From Solanum dulcamara (Eukaryota; Streptophyta; Magnoliopsida; Solanales; Solanaceae): a DNA stretch of 64,000 nt. The notes under the pieces were generated by a model. That model did not search any database and had not been told where the DNA came from. It was given only the letters and a program-made list of their open reading frames with translations. The position numbers were made by a program, and so were the translations under genes. Of the stretch, positions 47,301-59,464 are shown one piece after another. The stretch is taken from assembly GCF_947179165.1 (NCBI RefSeq), contig NC_077247.1, forward strand, positions 13,219,501 through 13,283,500, read 5' to 3'. Every line of letters starts with the position of its first letter. The first letter of the stretch is position 1.

Positions 47301-48694
47301 TGCCCACCCAACCAGTAAACTCCTAGGGCATGGCCCAGCTAGAAAGAGCAAACTCGGGGGCATCGGTGGGCCAAGAAAGGGCATCAATGCACTGAATAAC
47401 CAAGTAAAATTGAGAGCATCCCAAATGCCTCTAATGACTCAAGTAGAAAAGGGAGCACGTCCCAGACACCTCTTAATTTCAAAAACTAGTGACCAATGAT
47501 CTATGTGGTATGACTCCCATAAAAACTAGTTTAAAATAGTAAAATTAAGAGAAAGACTTCTCAAAAGTAGTAATGAAAATTACAATGTCAATACCAGGAT
47601 CGTACCACAAAATGAGTAATATGCTCAAATAATGTAAGCATGCCATCACCATCATTCAAATAAGATACGCGCAACCATAAGGAAATAGCAGGTCCTAGCA
47701 CACAAACAAGTCAAGAGACTAACTGGAATCCAATTGCTTTTCAGATACATCCTCAGACCCAATAATAGATAACAGGTGAGATGACATCATAAACCTATTG
47801 CTATACAAAAGTGAGATAATTGAGACATGGCTAAGAATCAGATAGGGAGAGAAATATCTCTAGGATCGATGCCTTACCCCAAAATATGCCACCTCAGATC
47901 CTATTAAGAATAACTAAGACAAAACTATAGCTACAATGATCTCCAAAGGCCATAAGGACTAGCATAAAGAGTATCCTATCCATAATAAGCACTACCGAAA
48001 GCTATGCCTAGATAAAGGGCAATAAATACCTGATAAAGCACCTATGGCTCAAACCTAGCCTAAGGTTGTCAATAGCAATCCAAAATAGGATAAAAATGCT
48101 AAGACAATACAACAACTAGGGACATAACCTAATCTATGGATATTACAGGACTATTCTAGCCGAAAGCTCACTTGGGAACAAGAAAGCGAAATCGGATAAG
48201 GGAAATGCTAATCCTAGAAATACTTACCTATGTCACATGTAAAATATGCTACACAATATTTAATAGAGTTCAGTCAAAAGAAGAAGATAGTAGCCTATCT
48301 CAAAGCTAATTGAGCGCGCTCTGAATCTACCATGATGAAGCTCTCGCCCACCGCATCATCTCTAAAGTCCTAAAAACGTCAAGGTTCATTAACTAATAGG
48401 TAGAGAAATGTCTAAAATACCTCTACTTAAGAAATGAATTCAAACAATAATGGGCACCCAAGTCCATGACGTAGAGTTGTTCCTTGATAAGACAATTTTG
48501 AGCGAATGAGAAATTGGCTGGACTTTGTCTTGGGGTAAAATTGTACTGTCGGGGAGCAGGTTCACGAAGCGACCTGTCTTGCACGCTTCTAGAAATACAA
48601 TTTTGGAAAAAAAAAATCCGAGATACTTTATTTAAAAATCTACCGAGGCCATTTTTGCAATATTTAACCTTATTATATCATATTCCAACCTTCA
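44351..48694 (-). repeat. 3' LTR of T1 with nested LTR fragment
   Basis: Begins (plus orientation) TGTCATGACCCAAG and parallels the T1 5' LTR (55088-56957) through 46041. The parallel resumes at about 48368 with 'tcctaaaaacgtcaaggttcattaactaat', as in 500-515 and 56855-56870. It then passes 'caagtccatgacgtagagttg' (compare 56930) and ends near 48694, before a polypurine-like context. The intervening 46042-48367 is foreign. Confidence 0.78.
46042..48367 (-). mobile_element. 5'-truncated LTR fragment of the TGTAATGACC family inside the T1 3' LTR
   Basis: The minus-strand end TTGGGTCATGACA at 46042 and the preceding 'tacctactggtgggtgtcagcaggtgtcat' match 52925-52977. Further matches run to about 48310 (agagcgcgctc against agagcgcgtat at 50695). 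The first 1.3 kb of the family LTR, including TGTAATGACC, is missing. About 15 bp of the host also seems lost, and I see no target duplication. It contains no gene. Confidence 0.72.
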
Positions 48695-48719
48695 AATGCC
48701 CTCTTTCTTAGGAATATTT

Positions 48720-49240
48720 ATTCTCGAATGAGGTGGGACTAGCTTGAGTAGAGTAGAGTAGAGTGCGTAGCTAAGAACCCAACATGAATGCAATAATACA
48801 ATTTAAACATCATTTAAAAATCATTATCATGAGTACACATGCATGTAATAAGACATAGAGAGGTTGGAACATTGGCGTTAGGAGGATTCGAGCTTGAATA
48901 GCTAGATACCTTTAGCCAAAATAAAAGTAAATAGATAAGTATTGTTTGATCATGTACGCTTTCTCTTCCCATGTAGCACTTTCAACTTATTGGTTCCTCC
49001 AAAAGATCTTAACGGATACAACTTCATTGTTTCTCAACCTTTTACTTTGGGGTCTAAAATTTTAATCAAAACCTCCACATAAGTTAAGTTTTCTTTAACA
49101 CTCACACCACCCAAAGGTACAATGACATTGGGATCACTAACACATTTCTTCAGCATCGATATATTGAATACTAGATGAGCTGAGGCTAATTCCAATGGAA
49201 AATAAAGTTGATAGGATACCTTACCAATACGCCTTAGGAT
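48720..49240 (-). pseudogene. Integrase C-terminus of T1
   Basis: Minus-strand pieces read GKVSYQL, HLVFNISMLKKCVSDPNVIVPL, VSVKENLTYVEVLIKILDPK, GGTNKLKVLHGKRKR, the same order and spacing as in T3 and T2 (HVSMLRNFV..., EENLSYEEI...). The GPY/F block upstream is lost at 49240, where unrelated DNA begins. Confidence 0.75.
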
Positions 49241-52200
49241 CCAATACTGCTATAGGGAATTTTATCCCAAGAGTACTACTTCTTACCATAACATTCAACA
49301 GACTTCGAGTTCTAATAAAGAAACACCCAAAGCAGCATGCATTCATCCACATACCATCAACACTATATTCAAGCCTTTGTAATGACCCTACAGGTCATTT
49401 TTATCCTTCTCTGATCTTTTCAGATTTTAAAGTCTTCTTATAGCGACCCCAAGTCATTTATGACTTCCTGGCTCTAATATTTTGGACGCTTGATTGTTCG
49501 TTTAGGTTTTTTGCCCGTTTCTCTATTTTGGAGCTCTTGGAGTTTCAAAGATTGTTTTCAGTCAAAAATCCATCAAAACAAGCTCATAATGGAATTATGA
49601 TGGTTCCATCAACTTCAGAATGGCCAAATTAGGCAAGTAGCATGGTTAGAACAAGCATTACGGAAATCAGTGTGAGTTTGGGGCCACTTGGCGCTAAAGT
49701 CTTTGAATTTTAGCCTAATGTTGACCTTGGTCAACATTCTTGATAAATATGCTTGGATGAAAAGTCTATCAGCGCAGTTAGCTCAAAAATGTCGAATTTG
49801 GTATAGAATAATCTTTCGTTTGTGTCCCAAGATTTTCGTTCTTATTTTGAGCCCCCTTATTGGCAAAAACTATGATTGGGTATAGAATCCATATTTTCTC
49901 AAGACAACCTTGGATGGAACTTATGACTATGCCATTAAGTTCAAAACATAGAATTTAGTGGCATAACGTAGTATGTTTGTGTGTATGGGATTTGAAGTAA
50001 ATACTGAGCACCCCATTGCAGCTTTTCAAAGCTCAAGTTTGAGCTGGTGCAAGCACTATTGGTCATCGCATTCGCAATCTATAGGTGTTACCATCGCGAA
50101 GCCCTGTTATCTAGACCTTCACATTCGCAAGGCTGGTGGTAGTGATCTCGATATACTGGCTTAGTGGCCTTTGTGATCATGAGGCCTAAGGCCACAATCA
50201 TGAAGTATTGTCTCATCTGGTCTTTTAATTTAAGAGCAGACGTGACCTGCCCAACCCTCATAATTATTCTTCAATTTTAGGATCTAGTGAACTCTGATTT
50301 GGGAAATTCCAAGTGCATTGGGTTCATGAGAGTCATAACTACATGTTGGTAGGTTTGGGGGAAGTTTGCAAGGCATCATTTTGAGGTATTTTCTGCTCGA
50401 AGGGGTTGCCCTACCTTAACTTTAAGCTTTAATGGAGATTTTAATTATTGGGTTGATTTATGTCACTTTGAGCATGGATTTGTGCTCCATTTTGGGATAT
50501 ATGATGAATAATGCCTTTAGAACCTTTTCACAGATTCATTTTGGGGATTCCCATTATGATTCCCATAATCCCATTTTAAACCCAATTTTGGATCTGTCTC
50601 AAAAAATATAATTTTAGTGTCAAAACATTCTTATTGATGAGGTGATCAACATTTTCATAGCGTGGACGCATTTTTTATCGGGAAGTGGACTTAGAGCGCG
50701 TATGTTCGACTTTAGGGTAGGATATGGTCTCCTTTCTTTTGATTAATCTATATGAGATATTGTTTAGTATAAATGGCTTATAGTTTGGATTGTATATAAT
50801 GGGTTAGGCTTGATTCCTAAATTTTTATTTCTTTGTCCCGGTGTGATCTGTAGGCTAGGTTGTCTTTATGAGATTTCCAGTCTAGTGGTAAAATTATTGA
50901 TGATGCCTTAGTTTGGTCTTGATTAGCCACTTTTGATGTGACATATTCGATGTACATGATGGTTGACAAATTTGTGCCTTAGAGTTGAGATGTGGTTTGA
51001 TCCTTAGTTGTTGTAGCCATTGTTGGGAAGAATTTATGAGACTTAGTATTCTTCATTATTGTAGCACACTTATGTTGGAGCCCTGGTGTAGTTGTTTTCA
51101 CCCCGTTAGGCTTATAAATTACTATTGGATCCGCTTTCTGGATTTAGAGCTAGAATATCTTATGCTTTCTTATTGCTGTTTGGTGAGGCTAGCTATGGTT
51201 GTATTCTCGAGGTTGCATCCAGTTAGATTTGGAGGTTTTGATTGACTAGATGCGCATCATTCCCACACTTTCCCCTTATTACCCAGTTAGGGTTGAGTTC
51301 CTTTTTGGACCTTAATGTTGAGTTAGAGGAGTAGATTTGGGCCATAAGCCTTGGGTAGAGGTCGGTTGCATATGCTAGTCCTATTTCTATGCTTTAGAGG
51401 GTAAGGTGCATATGGAGTCATTATTATATGTGATTATACACAGTATTTGGGTGCTGGTGATGGCATGCATTGAACTGGATCATTATTTTCTCATGGATAT
51501 AGTCGACCCTGGTGCATGTATTGGTTTTTGACATTGATTTGAGAAAGTTGGGTTGTAACCCAAACTATTTTATACTTATTTTTTTAGTATGGGTCATTCT
51601 ACCCTTGTTAATACTTGTTTGAATGGATTAGAGGGATCGAGGATGCGCTCATTTTATTATTTTAATTTGAGGCATCGAGGATGTGCTCATTTTTATGATA
51701 CTGGTCCAGCCGTAAAGATTTCCAATCCTTTCTATACTAATTTAACTTTTTATCTCCAGTCACCGCGATAGAGCAGACTTTGATGATCGAACATACAGAT
51801 TGATATCTATATTAATATAAGACCTGGATCGGGACTAGAAAGGTATATAGGGGTATTCCCGAGCCCTCCTAGCGATCCCAGAGAGGTGCATGGGTCCTAT
51901 TTCCTGGCCGGGATTGAAAGTAGGTGTATATATCTTTGTAAGAGGCACTTGGTATTGATTGTACTATTGGTTTTACTATATGACTTTGATTCATATATGC
52001 AATTCCTATGGCCAGCATAGTTGTTTCTACTTGTCGGTAGTATGGGATGCCATGTGGGTTTACCTATTTGTGAGTGAACTTCCTAGGAACATAGGGGCTC
52101 ATGAAGTATTGTCTTAATATTTACATACTTGTGGCGTTACAAAGGGTGGTCTCTTGTTTGAAGGTAGTTACTGCCCTTGTTCTTATTTATCTAACTTTTG

Positions 52201-53339
52201 TGCAGGGATTTAGTTGATATGGTACTTTGGGCCTTTATGTGATATATGTGTTTACTTATGTTAGTAGGGTGTCACATAGTTATTCCCCCTTTCATAGTGT
52301 GTCGTTGTGTTTAGATCTTGGGATGGTGCCACCAGGTACGTCCTTGCTTGTTTTCTATTTTCTATCTCTTTCTTATATCTGATATTTCTTAATTGAAGTT
52401 TCTATATTATTCTTGTTAGTTACTTGTGATATATACTCCTTGCTTACATGTTCTTTATACTTTTTTTTTTATCTTTGGAGCTCAGTCACCTGATGCCTAC
52501 TGAGTGCCACTTGTTGGTATTCATACTTCACATTTGCACCCTGCAGATCATAGGACGAGTCTTCATTACTGATTTGGATATATTGCGGAGAAGCTCTTGG
52601 AGTTTGGAAACTTGGGTGAGCTCTTGGCATTCAGAGTTGTCTCTCTCTCTTCATTTTGGAATTGGCTTAGTCTTTTTTTTTGTAATCGGAGAGTCTGTAT
52701 TACTATTACTATTATGGTTTCTGTATAAGCCTTGTATTCCTTTACTTTAATTTAGTAGCTCGACTACCGACTAATACCAAGTCTTAGGGTTTATTTTGTT
52801 GTACTGTTCTAATTCTTCTCTTCTTGTTCTTGTTCTTCTTATTGTTATTATTATTTTGTTCTTTCCTTCCATTTGTGATGGTCTGTTGCTTATGATTCTG
52901 GACTCTATGGGGTTAGGCTTACCTACTAGTGGGTTGATAGTAGGTGCCATCCTGACTTGAGAAATCAAGTCGTGACAGCCTAGTTGTATAACCACTCTTA
53001 TACACTCACTTAAAATCCTTAACAAAAAGTCATCAATAGCCTATTGCAATCAATCACACAATGACAACCAGACATTCAAGCATATCAATCTAACCACTTT
53101 ATGGCTCATTTGAAGTCAACATCACTTAATGAATTTTCATGTCTAGCTTAGCGTCTCTACATCCGCATTTGCATTAACTCCTACCAAAGGGTACACCAAT
53201 ATACTTTTACCTATTTATTGCACACACCAAGATCCCATATCGCTGTTCCTCCATGTCTATAACCTTAAATGGAATAAGCATTCCACAATTATCACAACAA
53301 GGAACACCCACTCTCTCCTCATCTGCCATATCTCATCCA
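49241..53339. other. Foreign filler replacing T1 integrase core (two parts around a solo LTR)
   Basis: The 137 bases at 49241-49377 and about 360 bases at 52983-53339 are not recognisable as retroelement coding sequence. They are continuous once the solo LTR is removed. Short words such as 'ttcaagcatatc' and 'cacaattatcacaacaagg' give no family. They may be filler captured during a deletion repair, or a small unrelated element. Confidence 0.45.
49378..52977 (+). mobile_element. Complete 3.6-kb solo LTR of the TGTAATGACC family
   Basis: Starts TGTAATGACCC and ends AAGTCGTGACA. The flanks are GCCTT (49373-49377) and GCCTA (52978-52982), a 5-bp duplication with one change. This is the longest copy of the family here and serves as its reference. 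It carries cgcattcgcaatc/catcgcgaag-like words at 50055-50215. The longest open frames are Trp/Leu/Phe-rich and not credible genes. Confidence 0.82.
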
Positions 53340-53600
53340 GCGAGATCTATGGGCTTTATTCAATATCATTTCTTTTAGGCCATCAATATTTGAGACACAT
53401 AAACGACCTTGGTAGTGAAGTACTCCATCTCCCCGATGTGAGAGAACCTCAATCTTCTTACTAACCACCAATTTCTTTTACTTAACTAAGGTTTGATCCA
53501 TGTCTTAATTTTCTTTTACATTCGCTACCAATGAAGATTCCAAATTATTTTTAATAAGAATACCACCCTCATTCGAGTCACTTGATCTTACCCTTGAATA
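53340..53600 (-). pseudogene. RNase H-integrase linker and integrase zinc finger start of T1
   Basis: Minus-strand reading SSDSNEGGILIKNNLESSLVANVKEN, then DMDQTLVK, KIEVLSHRGDGVLHYQGRL, CVSNIDGLKEMILNKAH, corresponding to the T3 reading GSEFSLIEDV ... LSYQGRLCVRNIDGLREL. It follows protease codons directly, so RT and RNase H were removed between 53600 and 53595. Two stops are present. Confidence 0.8.
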
Positions 53601-53953
53601 CTGAATCACTAACGGGGGTATGAACTGAAAAATGCTCTAGCAAGATTTTGGAACATATATCAAATCTTATCGCAAGGAAAGGAGTAACAAAAGACAAATA
53701 CCCACATCATACCCGTAACCAGATCAAGAGACTCCTCAACATCGTATCTAGGTTGGAGTGCATAGAACCTATTTTGGCATGTGCTAGCACCATGTTGAAC
53801 TTGTCCACCTTGAGTAGGTTTCCCATGAGGAGGTCCTTCTCTCTCCTTTCTTACACCATTATGCCATTCAAAGACCTTGTGCCCCATTTTACCACATCCA
53901 AAACAAGCACCCATACCAAGCAAACATTTACCTCCATGGTTTCTCTCACACAT
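53601..53953 (-). pseudogene. Zinc knuckle and protease start of T1
   Basis: CERNHGGKC...CFGCGKMGHKV (53950-53870) is a gag-type zinc knuckle with the last Cys replaced. It is followed by a Gly/Gln-rich linker and NRFYALQPRY, DLVTGMMWVF (53790-53690). This is the usual lead into the aspartic protease, of which only LEHFSVHTPVSDSVF-type wording remains before the deletion. The region around the protease active site is frame-shifted. Confidence 0.78.
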
Positions 53954-54098
53954 GGAGCACTTGGGGATAGTAGATCCACTAAAACCACCACTTTAAGCCT
54001 TAGGGTTGAGCAACCTATCTTTTTCAAATCTCTGGACCAAAGTTTGTGAAGTACCTTGGCCTTGAAAATCATTTTCTTGTTGAAAATGGCTATTACCT

Positions 54099-54877
54099 TC
54101 ACCGAATTTGTATTGAGAAAACCCATCGAGCCTTCTTGGACTCCTTCACCTTCCACTCCTTAAGTTTTTCCCCTTCTATTTGTTCGGCATAGATCATGAG
54201 ACTAAAAATTTCCATATCTTTGATAAGCATTTTAGTTCGGCATTCTTTCACCACCAAGTCTGACGCTCCCAAAATTAACTTACTCATTTGGGCATGGGAG
54301 TTAGCTACCAAAGAAGGATCATAGTTGGAATACTTTGTGAATTTGAGGGCGTATTCCCTCATACTCGTGTTACCTTTATTGATATTTATAAACTCCAACC
54401 CTTTCGCCTCTCTCAATTCAAGTGGAAAAAGAAGTCAAAAAATGCAACCTTGAATTCTCCCAACCTATAGGACCCCTTCAACCCTTTTGGCCTTCCAAGG
54501 ATTGAACCATACTAAAGCAACACCCTTGAGTTGGTAGGTTTCAAACTCCGCCTTCTACTCCGAAGATATCCCATGATAGAAACAATTTTATGAACCTCTT
54601 CATCAAAATCTTGGGGATCCTCATCAACCTTGGACCCATAAAACCTAGGAGGATTCATCCTTGTAAAGTCTCTTACCCTTGAAGCCGTTGTAGACACATT
54701 TGGAGGAGCCACCAATCCTCGGTTCACTTGAGTAGTCATGTTTTGAGCTAGCATAAAGATGGAAGTTACTAATTCAGTGTGAGTAATTTGATCGTCTAAA
54801 GGATCATTGGGAGCTTGAGGGGCTTGTCCTTCATTAACATTAACCTCTATTTGGAGTGGAGCTCCTCTTGGAGGCAT
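54099..54877 (-). pseudogene. Gag of T1
   Basis: Starts [20 protein letters not shown] (54877) and runs through [50 protein letters not shown] (to 54512). After a frame change it continues with MREYALKFTKYSNYDPSLVA, MSKLILGASDLVVKECRTKM, IFSLMIYAEQIEGEKLKE (54416-54120). This is the Tekay-type gag order. The start codon is chosen because this Met-Pro-Pro-Arg opening is usual for the family and lies about 200 bases past the PBS. Broken between the two halves. Confidence 0.85.
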
Positions 54878-55075
54878 TTTCCAAAAATCGTAAAGGACAA
54901 TTTAGGGAAAAGACATAGAGTACAATCTATTACACGACATAGAAGATGAAAGAAGTGAAGATTTACTAAAATGTCTCATAGCCTCCTACTTATAGATATG
55001 GCGTGCTTCATAGCCATGAATAGGACTCTACTTGATGCAGCATGTTGGACTACCTATGACACTTTAAAACCTTAT

Positions 55076-55087
55076 GCTCTGATACTA
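55076..55087 (-). other. Primer-binding site of T1
   Basis: On the minus strand it reads TAGTATCAGAGC, initiator-Met type with one change. It touches the LTR boundary at 55088 directly. Confidence 0.82.
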
Positions 55088-56957
55088 TGTTTTTCTCGAC
55101 CCAAGCTAGGCCCTATGTGTGACGCGACGATTAGGATTCCTGAAGAAATCCCAACCAAGACTTTGAGCATATCATAAGCATACATAAGGTAACAATAAAG
55201 TTGAAACCCATAAATGTCCAAGAACATAGCATAGCTAGAATGAATTAAGACAAGATAGACTCCATACACATATCCAACATGCCTCTACATGACTAACATA
55301 GGCGGGGACTAGGACATGTTCCTAGGTCACCCTTAAGAAAATAAATGAAATTACATAGAATAGTCTCAATGTACCAACATAGTCTAGGAATGACAAAAAA
55401 GAAAGATAGACTTGGCTTGCCCTCTAAGCATGAGGACTCACGACATAATCTTGAATGGATCACCAACTAGCTACAAGAATAAGATGGAGCGCCCATCCCT
55501 ATATTGTGATATAATTTATGCAATGAAGTATGCGTTAACACATTTGAATTTATTAAGTATGTAGGCAATTTAAAGCATAATAAAACCATGTTGTGCAAAT
55601 GACCATTTCAAATAATTGTTAAAAGAGGTAGTAAAATCATAAGTAGACATGAGAAGAGTCAATGCACAATAAACTATAAGAGTATTATGTAAAATAAAAG
55701 GATATGATTAGTCATTTAAAATATCATAAGGGACCATACATATGTGGGATATAACTGTTACCGACAATAAAACCATGTGAGCTATAATATGGAATCCCGG
55801 TGTCTTCCCATATAACAGAAAAAGGAGAATCTACTTTGCAAGAAATAATCTATCCCTCTAAAGATGTAATCATGTTATGTGGATCCACTAGTTAGATCAT
55901 ATTTGTAATAATCCCATGGTGGAACATAGTTAAGAGACTAGAGATTGCTACTAAGGCTTTTTGATGAGCGCCCAACTCAAAGTCCTCTCGGTATTAAGTC
56001 AGCATCCTATAGAATACATATCATTATCATAAATCATATTGTCATAAATCATAGGCTTTTCATAAATAATAATTCATAAAACTTGTTTATAAGAATAACT
56101 CATTATCATGTGATTCATGTAATGTGAGTGTAAGCCTTCCATCATTATGAATTTTCTTTGATAAAGAGTATCATTAGGGTCCTAAGTTATTAGTAAAGAT
56201 CTTAAGTCACCCTTTCATTAACTTTCTTTAACACTTGAAATTCCACGAGTATGAATCATACTTGAAATTAAGGTAAAAGCATAGGTTCACAAGTAGTTGA
56301 CTTAGAAATCATGAAATTAAATTTAAAACATGCACAATCATATAATTTATATCAACTCATACATAATTTAAGAAAATAATATCAATTGGAAGTATAATTG
56401 AAAATACCCATTGTCCATGCTTTGTATCTAGAAGAAATTACGTAGGAAATTCAAAGAAAACTCTTCAATTCCATGCAATAATCATTAATTCATATTGATA
56501 TAAAATCATAATCATAGTTTAAAATCATAATTCATGTAATTAAAATAGAGATCACAAGACCCATAAAATATATACTTGAATTGATTGAAAAGATGAGAAT
56601 TTATTGGGTTCCATGGGTGAAAGGTACTTGGATGAATGCCGACATACCTTAAATGAGAATCTAAAAAAAACTTCAAGAAATTTTAAGTTTTTGATGAAGA
56701 TCTTGAGAGAATTGCTTGAATGTATTCAATGGTGATTTGAGAGATTTTGTAGAGAGAGAATTATTCAAAATAGATGAATTGTGAAAGATTGAATGAGAAT
56801 ATGGTTTAGGGTAGTTAATAGGGTCAAATTAATTCTTAAAAACTTCTAGGTTTATTAATAAAAGGTAGGGAAAAGTCTAAAGTTCTCCTACTTAATAACT
56901 GAATACAAAAAAAAATATGCACCCAAGTCCGCGACGCGGAGTTGTTCCTTAAGAGCA
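55088..56957 (-). repeat. 5' LTR of T1, interrupted by T2
   Basis: Parallels 44351-46041 throughout (for example 'aaagtcctctcggt', 'ttggaagtataattgaaaatacc', 'gttccatgggtgaaaggta'), then continues with tccgcgacgcggagttgttcctt. It stops at 56957, exactly where TGTCACGACCCAGG of T2 begins. The corresponding point in the 3' LTR is about 48495, so roughly 200 bp of LTR should lie beyond T2, outside the window. Confidence 0.82.
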
Positions 56958-59216
56958 TGTCACGACCCAGGCCTAGCGCTTAGATGTGACACGGAGAATG
57001 AAGAACCCAGAGGTACCACATCCAAGCCTCTTTGCATTCATTAATCTTTTCATTGGTAATGATTATAAAAGACGAGTGGAAATGTATGGGATAACGGGGA
57101 CTAAGGGATTCCACATAGAGTAAGAGTCAAGTCATTCGAACATCATACATTTTGTTTAACTATACCTTCTACTTTCAAGACTTGGTGGGGGCTAAGACAT
57201 GTCCCTAGCTCACCATCATGATATAAATCAAATGTACCAAAATAACTCAATAGTCTATACTTAACATAAGCTAGAAAGATAGGGGTGTTGTTTTCGAAAC
57301 ATGGGAACTCACCAAAATAGTAGTAGCCTTCAACCATTGAACTTAGCCACACAGAAAAGAGTGTAAAGCAACACCGGTCCCTACATGGTGATATCACTTA
57401 GACAAAAGTATGCGTTAGTACTTTGATTGTACTAAGTATGTGAGCATGCTATATAATAAAAAACATTAAGGCATTTATAAGCAATATGCATAAGTGAATG
57501 CATGTATGAGAAATCATCATATGTAACCTTAAATCAATCATTTTTTGGGAAAATGACCGTAACTAAAATTTAAGACCATGCGATCTATTAAATGGAATCC
57601 AACATAAACCCCTACGTTAACACAGGAAGACTACTTTCTAGGTAGAACTCCGTCAACTTTAATCATTTCTTTAACTTTAACAACTAATTATGGATCCACT
57701 AGCCTAAATATCCTACAAGGGCTCCTATGTTAGCGCATAGTTAATGTAACGTGAGACTTTACTTAAGGACCCCTTAGGTGGAGTCTCCATCTACAGGCTA
57801 CATTCGATGCTAGGTAAATCCCGTGAAATAATATTTAAATATTATAATAACATAATAATTTATATAACTTTAGACATCAAATCATCATTTGGTGGAATAG
57901 CTCATTAAAATATTCCATTTGATTCAAAATGTGAGAATTGTCCTTTCACATTGAATCCTTTGTTTGACTATGAAGCCCCTTCATGATCATTCAATCATTT
58001 CATATGACTCAAACATAAACATTTGCTTCACAACTTTCATTTTGAGTCAACGCTTTCATTTCAACTTTACTTTAACATAAGGAAAACTACGTGGGTTCAT
58101 TTCATAACCTTCAAATACATTTAATGAATACATGTATGCATGAGAGTGATGAAAGTGCATCAAATTAAACATCTTAAAACAACCAACCATATAAACTTTA
58201 AAAGCACTTTCAAGACTTGATATAAGAACCTTAACAAATTCTTCCTTTCATGAAATTGAGAGTCAATATACATCAATATAAGTAAATAGACTTCAAATAT
58301 ATCATAATCTATGAATTTACAGTCATCATGTAAAAGTCCATAGGAATTCATCATTTAGAATTTGAAATATCAAGTTGAGGAAAACATTTGGGATCCATGA
58401 GTGAAAGAACCCATGGATGAAATAAATATACCTTGGGGAAACAAAATCCCTAATGAAGACTGGAGGAGGAATGGAGACTTGAAGATGACTTGAAATGAAA
58501 CCCTAGTTCTTGGGAGAGCTTGAGAAGAGTGGATTTGAGTGTCTTGAGTCTATGTATGAAGAATGAGAGTTTTAGAAGGTTTAGGGTCTTTAGATTAGAA
58601 CATTCAACTATAAAAATGACTCTATTTTAATTTAAAACATAGGAATAGACCAAAATGTCCCTTTTAAATTCTGATCCGAACAAGCTTCATGGAGAAATTT
58701 CATGGTTCATGGTACTCCCCATGGCTCGTGGTGTAGTCCCATGATAAAGGACTTGGCAAAAATATTTTGGAAAGCCTATAGGAGAGGGATCTGAAGTTTC
58801 TCCATGGAGCCCCTTTACGGTCCGTGAAGGGCACGATGGGTCTTGAAACATGGCCGTGGTGCAGGTTCTATAGAAGGCTTGCAGATTGATACCACAGGGA
58901 CACACCTTAGTCTGTGAAGTGTTCCACGATCCGTAGTTGTCATCCATGGCCCTTTCCTTGGGGAATTTCTTGAGGGTCTTGGGGAGGGATCACCACGAAG
59001 GGCTTTACGGTCTGTGGTGCTCACCATAGTTGGTGGTCCTCCATCGTTGTCCCTTTCCTTCAAGTTTGAGTCTCTGAATCTATACCATATTCTGCAATGC
59101 TTACCACAACCCGTGATAGCTTCCGTGGTCAACTCCTAGTGCCAGTTTCTGCAACTTTCTATGATTTTGTTCTTTGTTCCTTGGATTAGGACCTTCCATA
59201 TTTCTGGAGTCTTACA
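56958..59216 (-). repeat. 3' LTR of T2
   Basis: 2259 bp. On the minus strand it begins TGTAAGACTCCAGAAATATG and ends CCTGGGTCGTGACA. Both ends are well defined: the polypurine tract lies outside one and T1 LTR text outside the other. Blocks shared with the T3 LTR include the 'ccatgagtgaaagaacccatggatg...atatacctt' zone. From 58690 to 59130 it holds many acggtccgtg/catggctcgtgg-type near-palindromic words. Confidence 0.88.
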
Positions 59217-59231
59217 ATATCTCCCCCTTGG
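59217..59231 (-). other. Polypurine tract of T2
   Basis: On the minus strand it reads ccaagggggagatat, immediately before the LTR start. Confidence 0.8.
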
Positions 59232-59464
59232 GAACATTCGTGCTCCAATGGGAATCATTAGCATAGAGAAAGACAAAGCACGAGGACTAGTATCCCAACA
59301 TGAATACAATGACACTTGAAATGAATCAAACATGAGACTTTTAAACTTTGGCATAAAACATAAATTTAAAACTCAACTTCATGAACATGAATGCAAATGA
59401 AGACTTTAGAAAACTAAAACATAAGTCTTAAACTCTTGAGAAAGAATAAATTAATACCTTAGGC

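Larger units (their letters stand above)
44351..56957 (-). mobile_element. Tekay-like element T1, internally deleted, three times interrupted
   Basis: Minus-strand order: 5' LTR (56957-55088, cut by T2), PBS (55087-55076), gag (54877-54099), zinc knuckle and start of protease (53953-53600), end of RNase H linker and integrase zinc finger (53595-53340), a foreign filler holding a solo LTR, integrase C-terminus (49240-48720), and 3' LTR (about 48694-44351, itself holding an LTR fragment). The two LTRs share the opening text tgtcatgacccaag / ctcgacccaagctaggccct and long blocks after it. RT, RNase H proper and integrase core are missing. Confidence 0.78.

Noticed and set aside
46623..47311. Two minus-strand frames of 96-97 codons
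   Set aside because: They lie in an LTR fragment whose other copies (52000-52700) do not keep the same frames.
50985..51245. Cys/Leu-rich plus frame in the 3.6-kb solo LTR
   Set aside because: Not open in the other family copies and without a known motif.
53660..54156. Alternative minus-strand frame of 101 codons over the T1 zinc knuckle
   Set aside because: The neighbouring frame contains CFGCGKMGHKV and NRFYALQ, so it is the true one.
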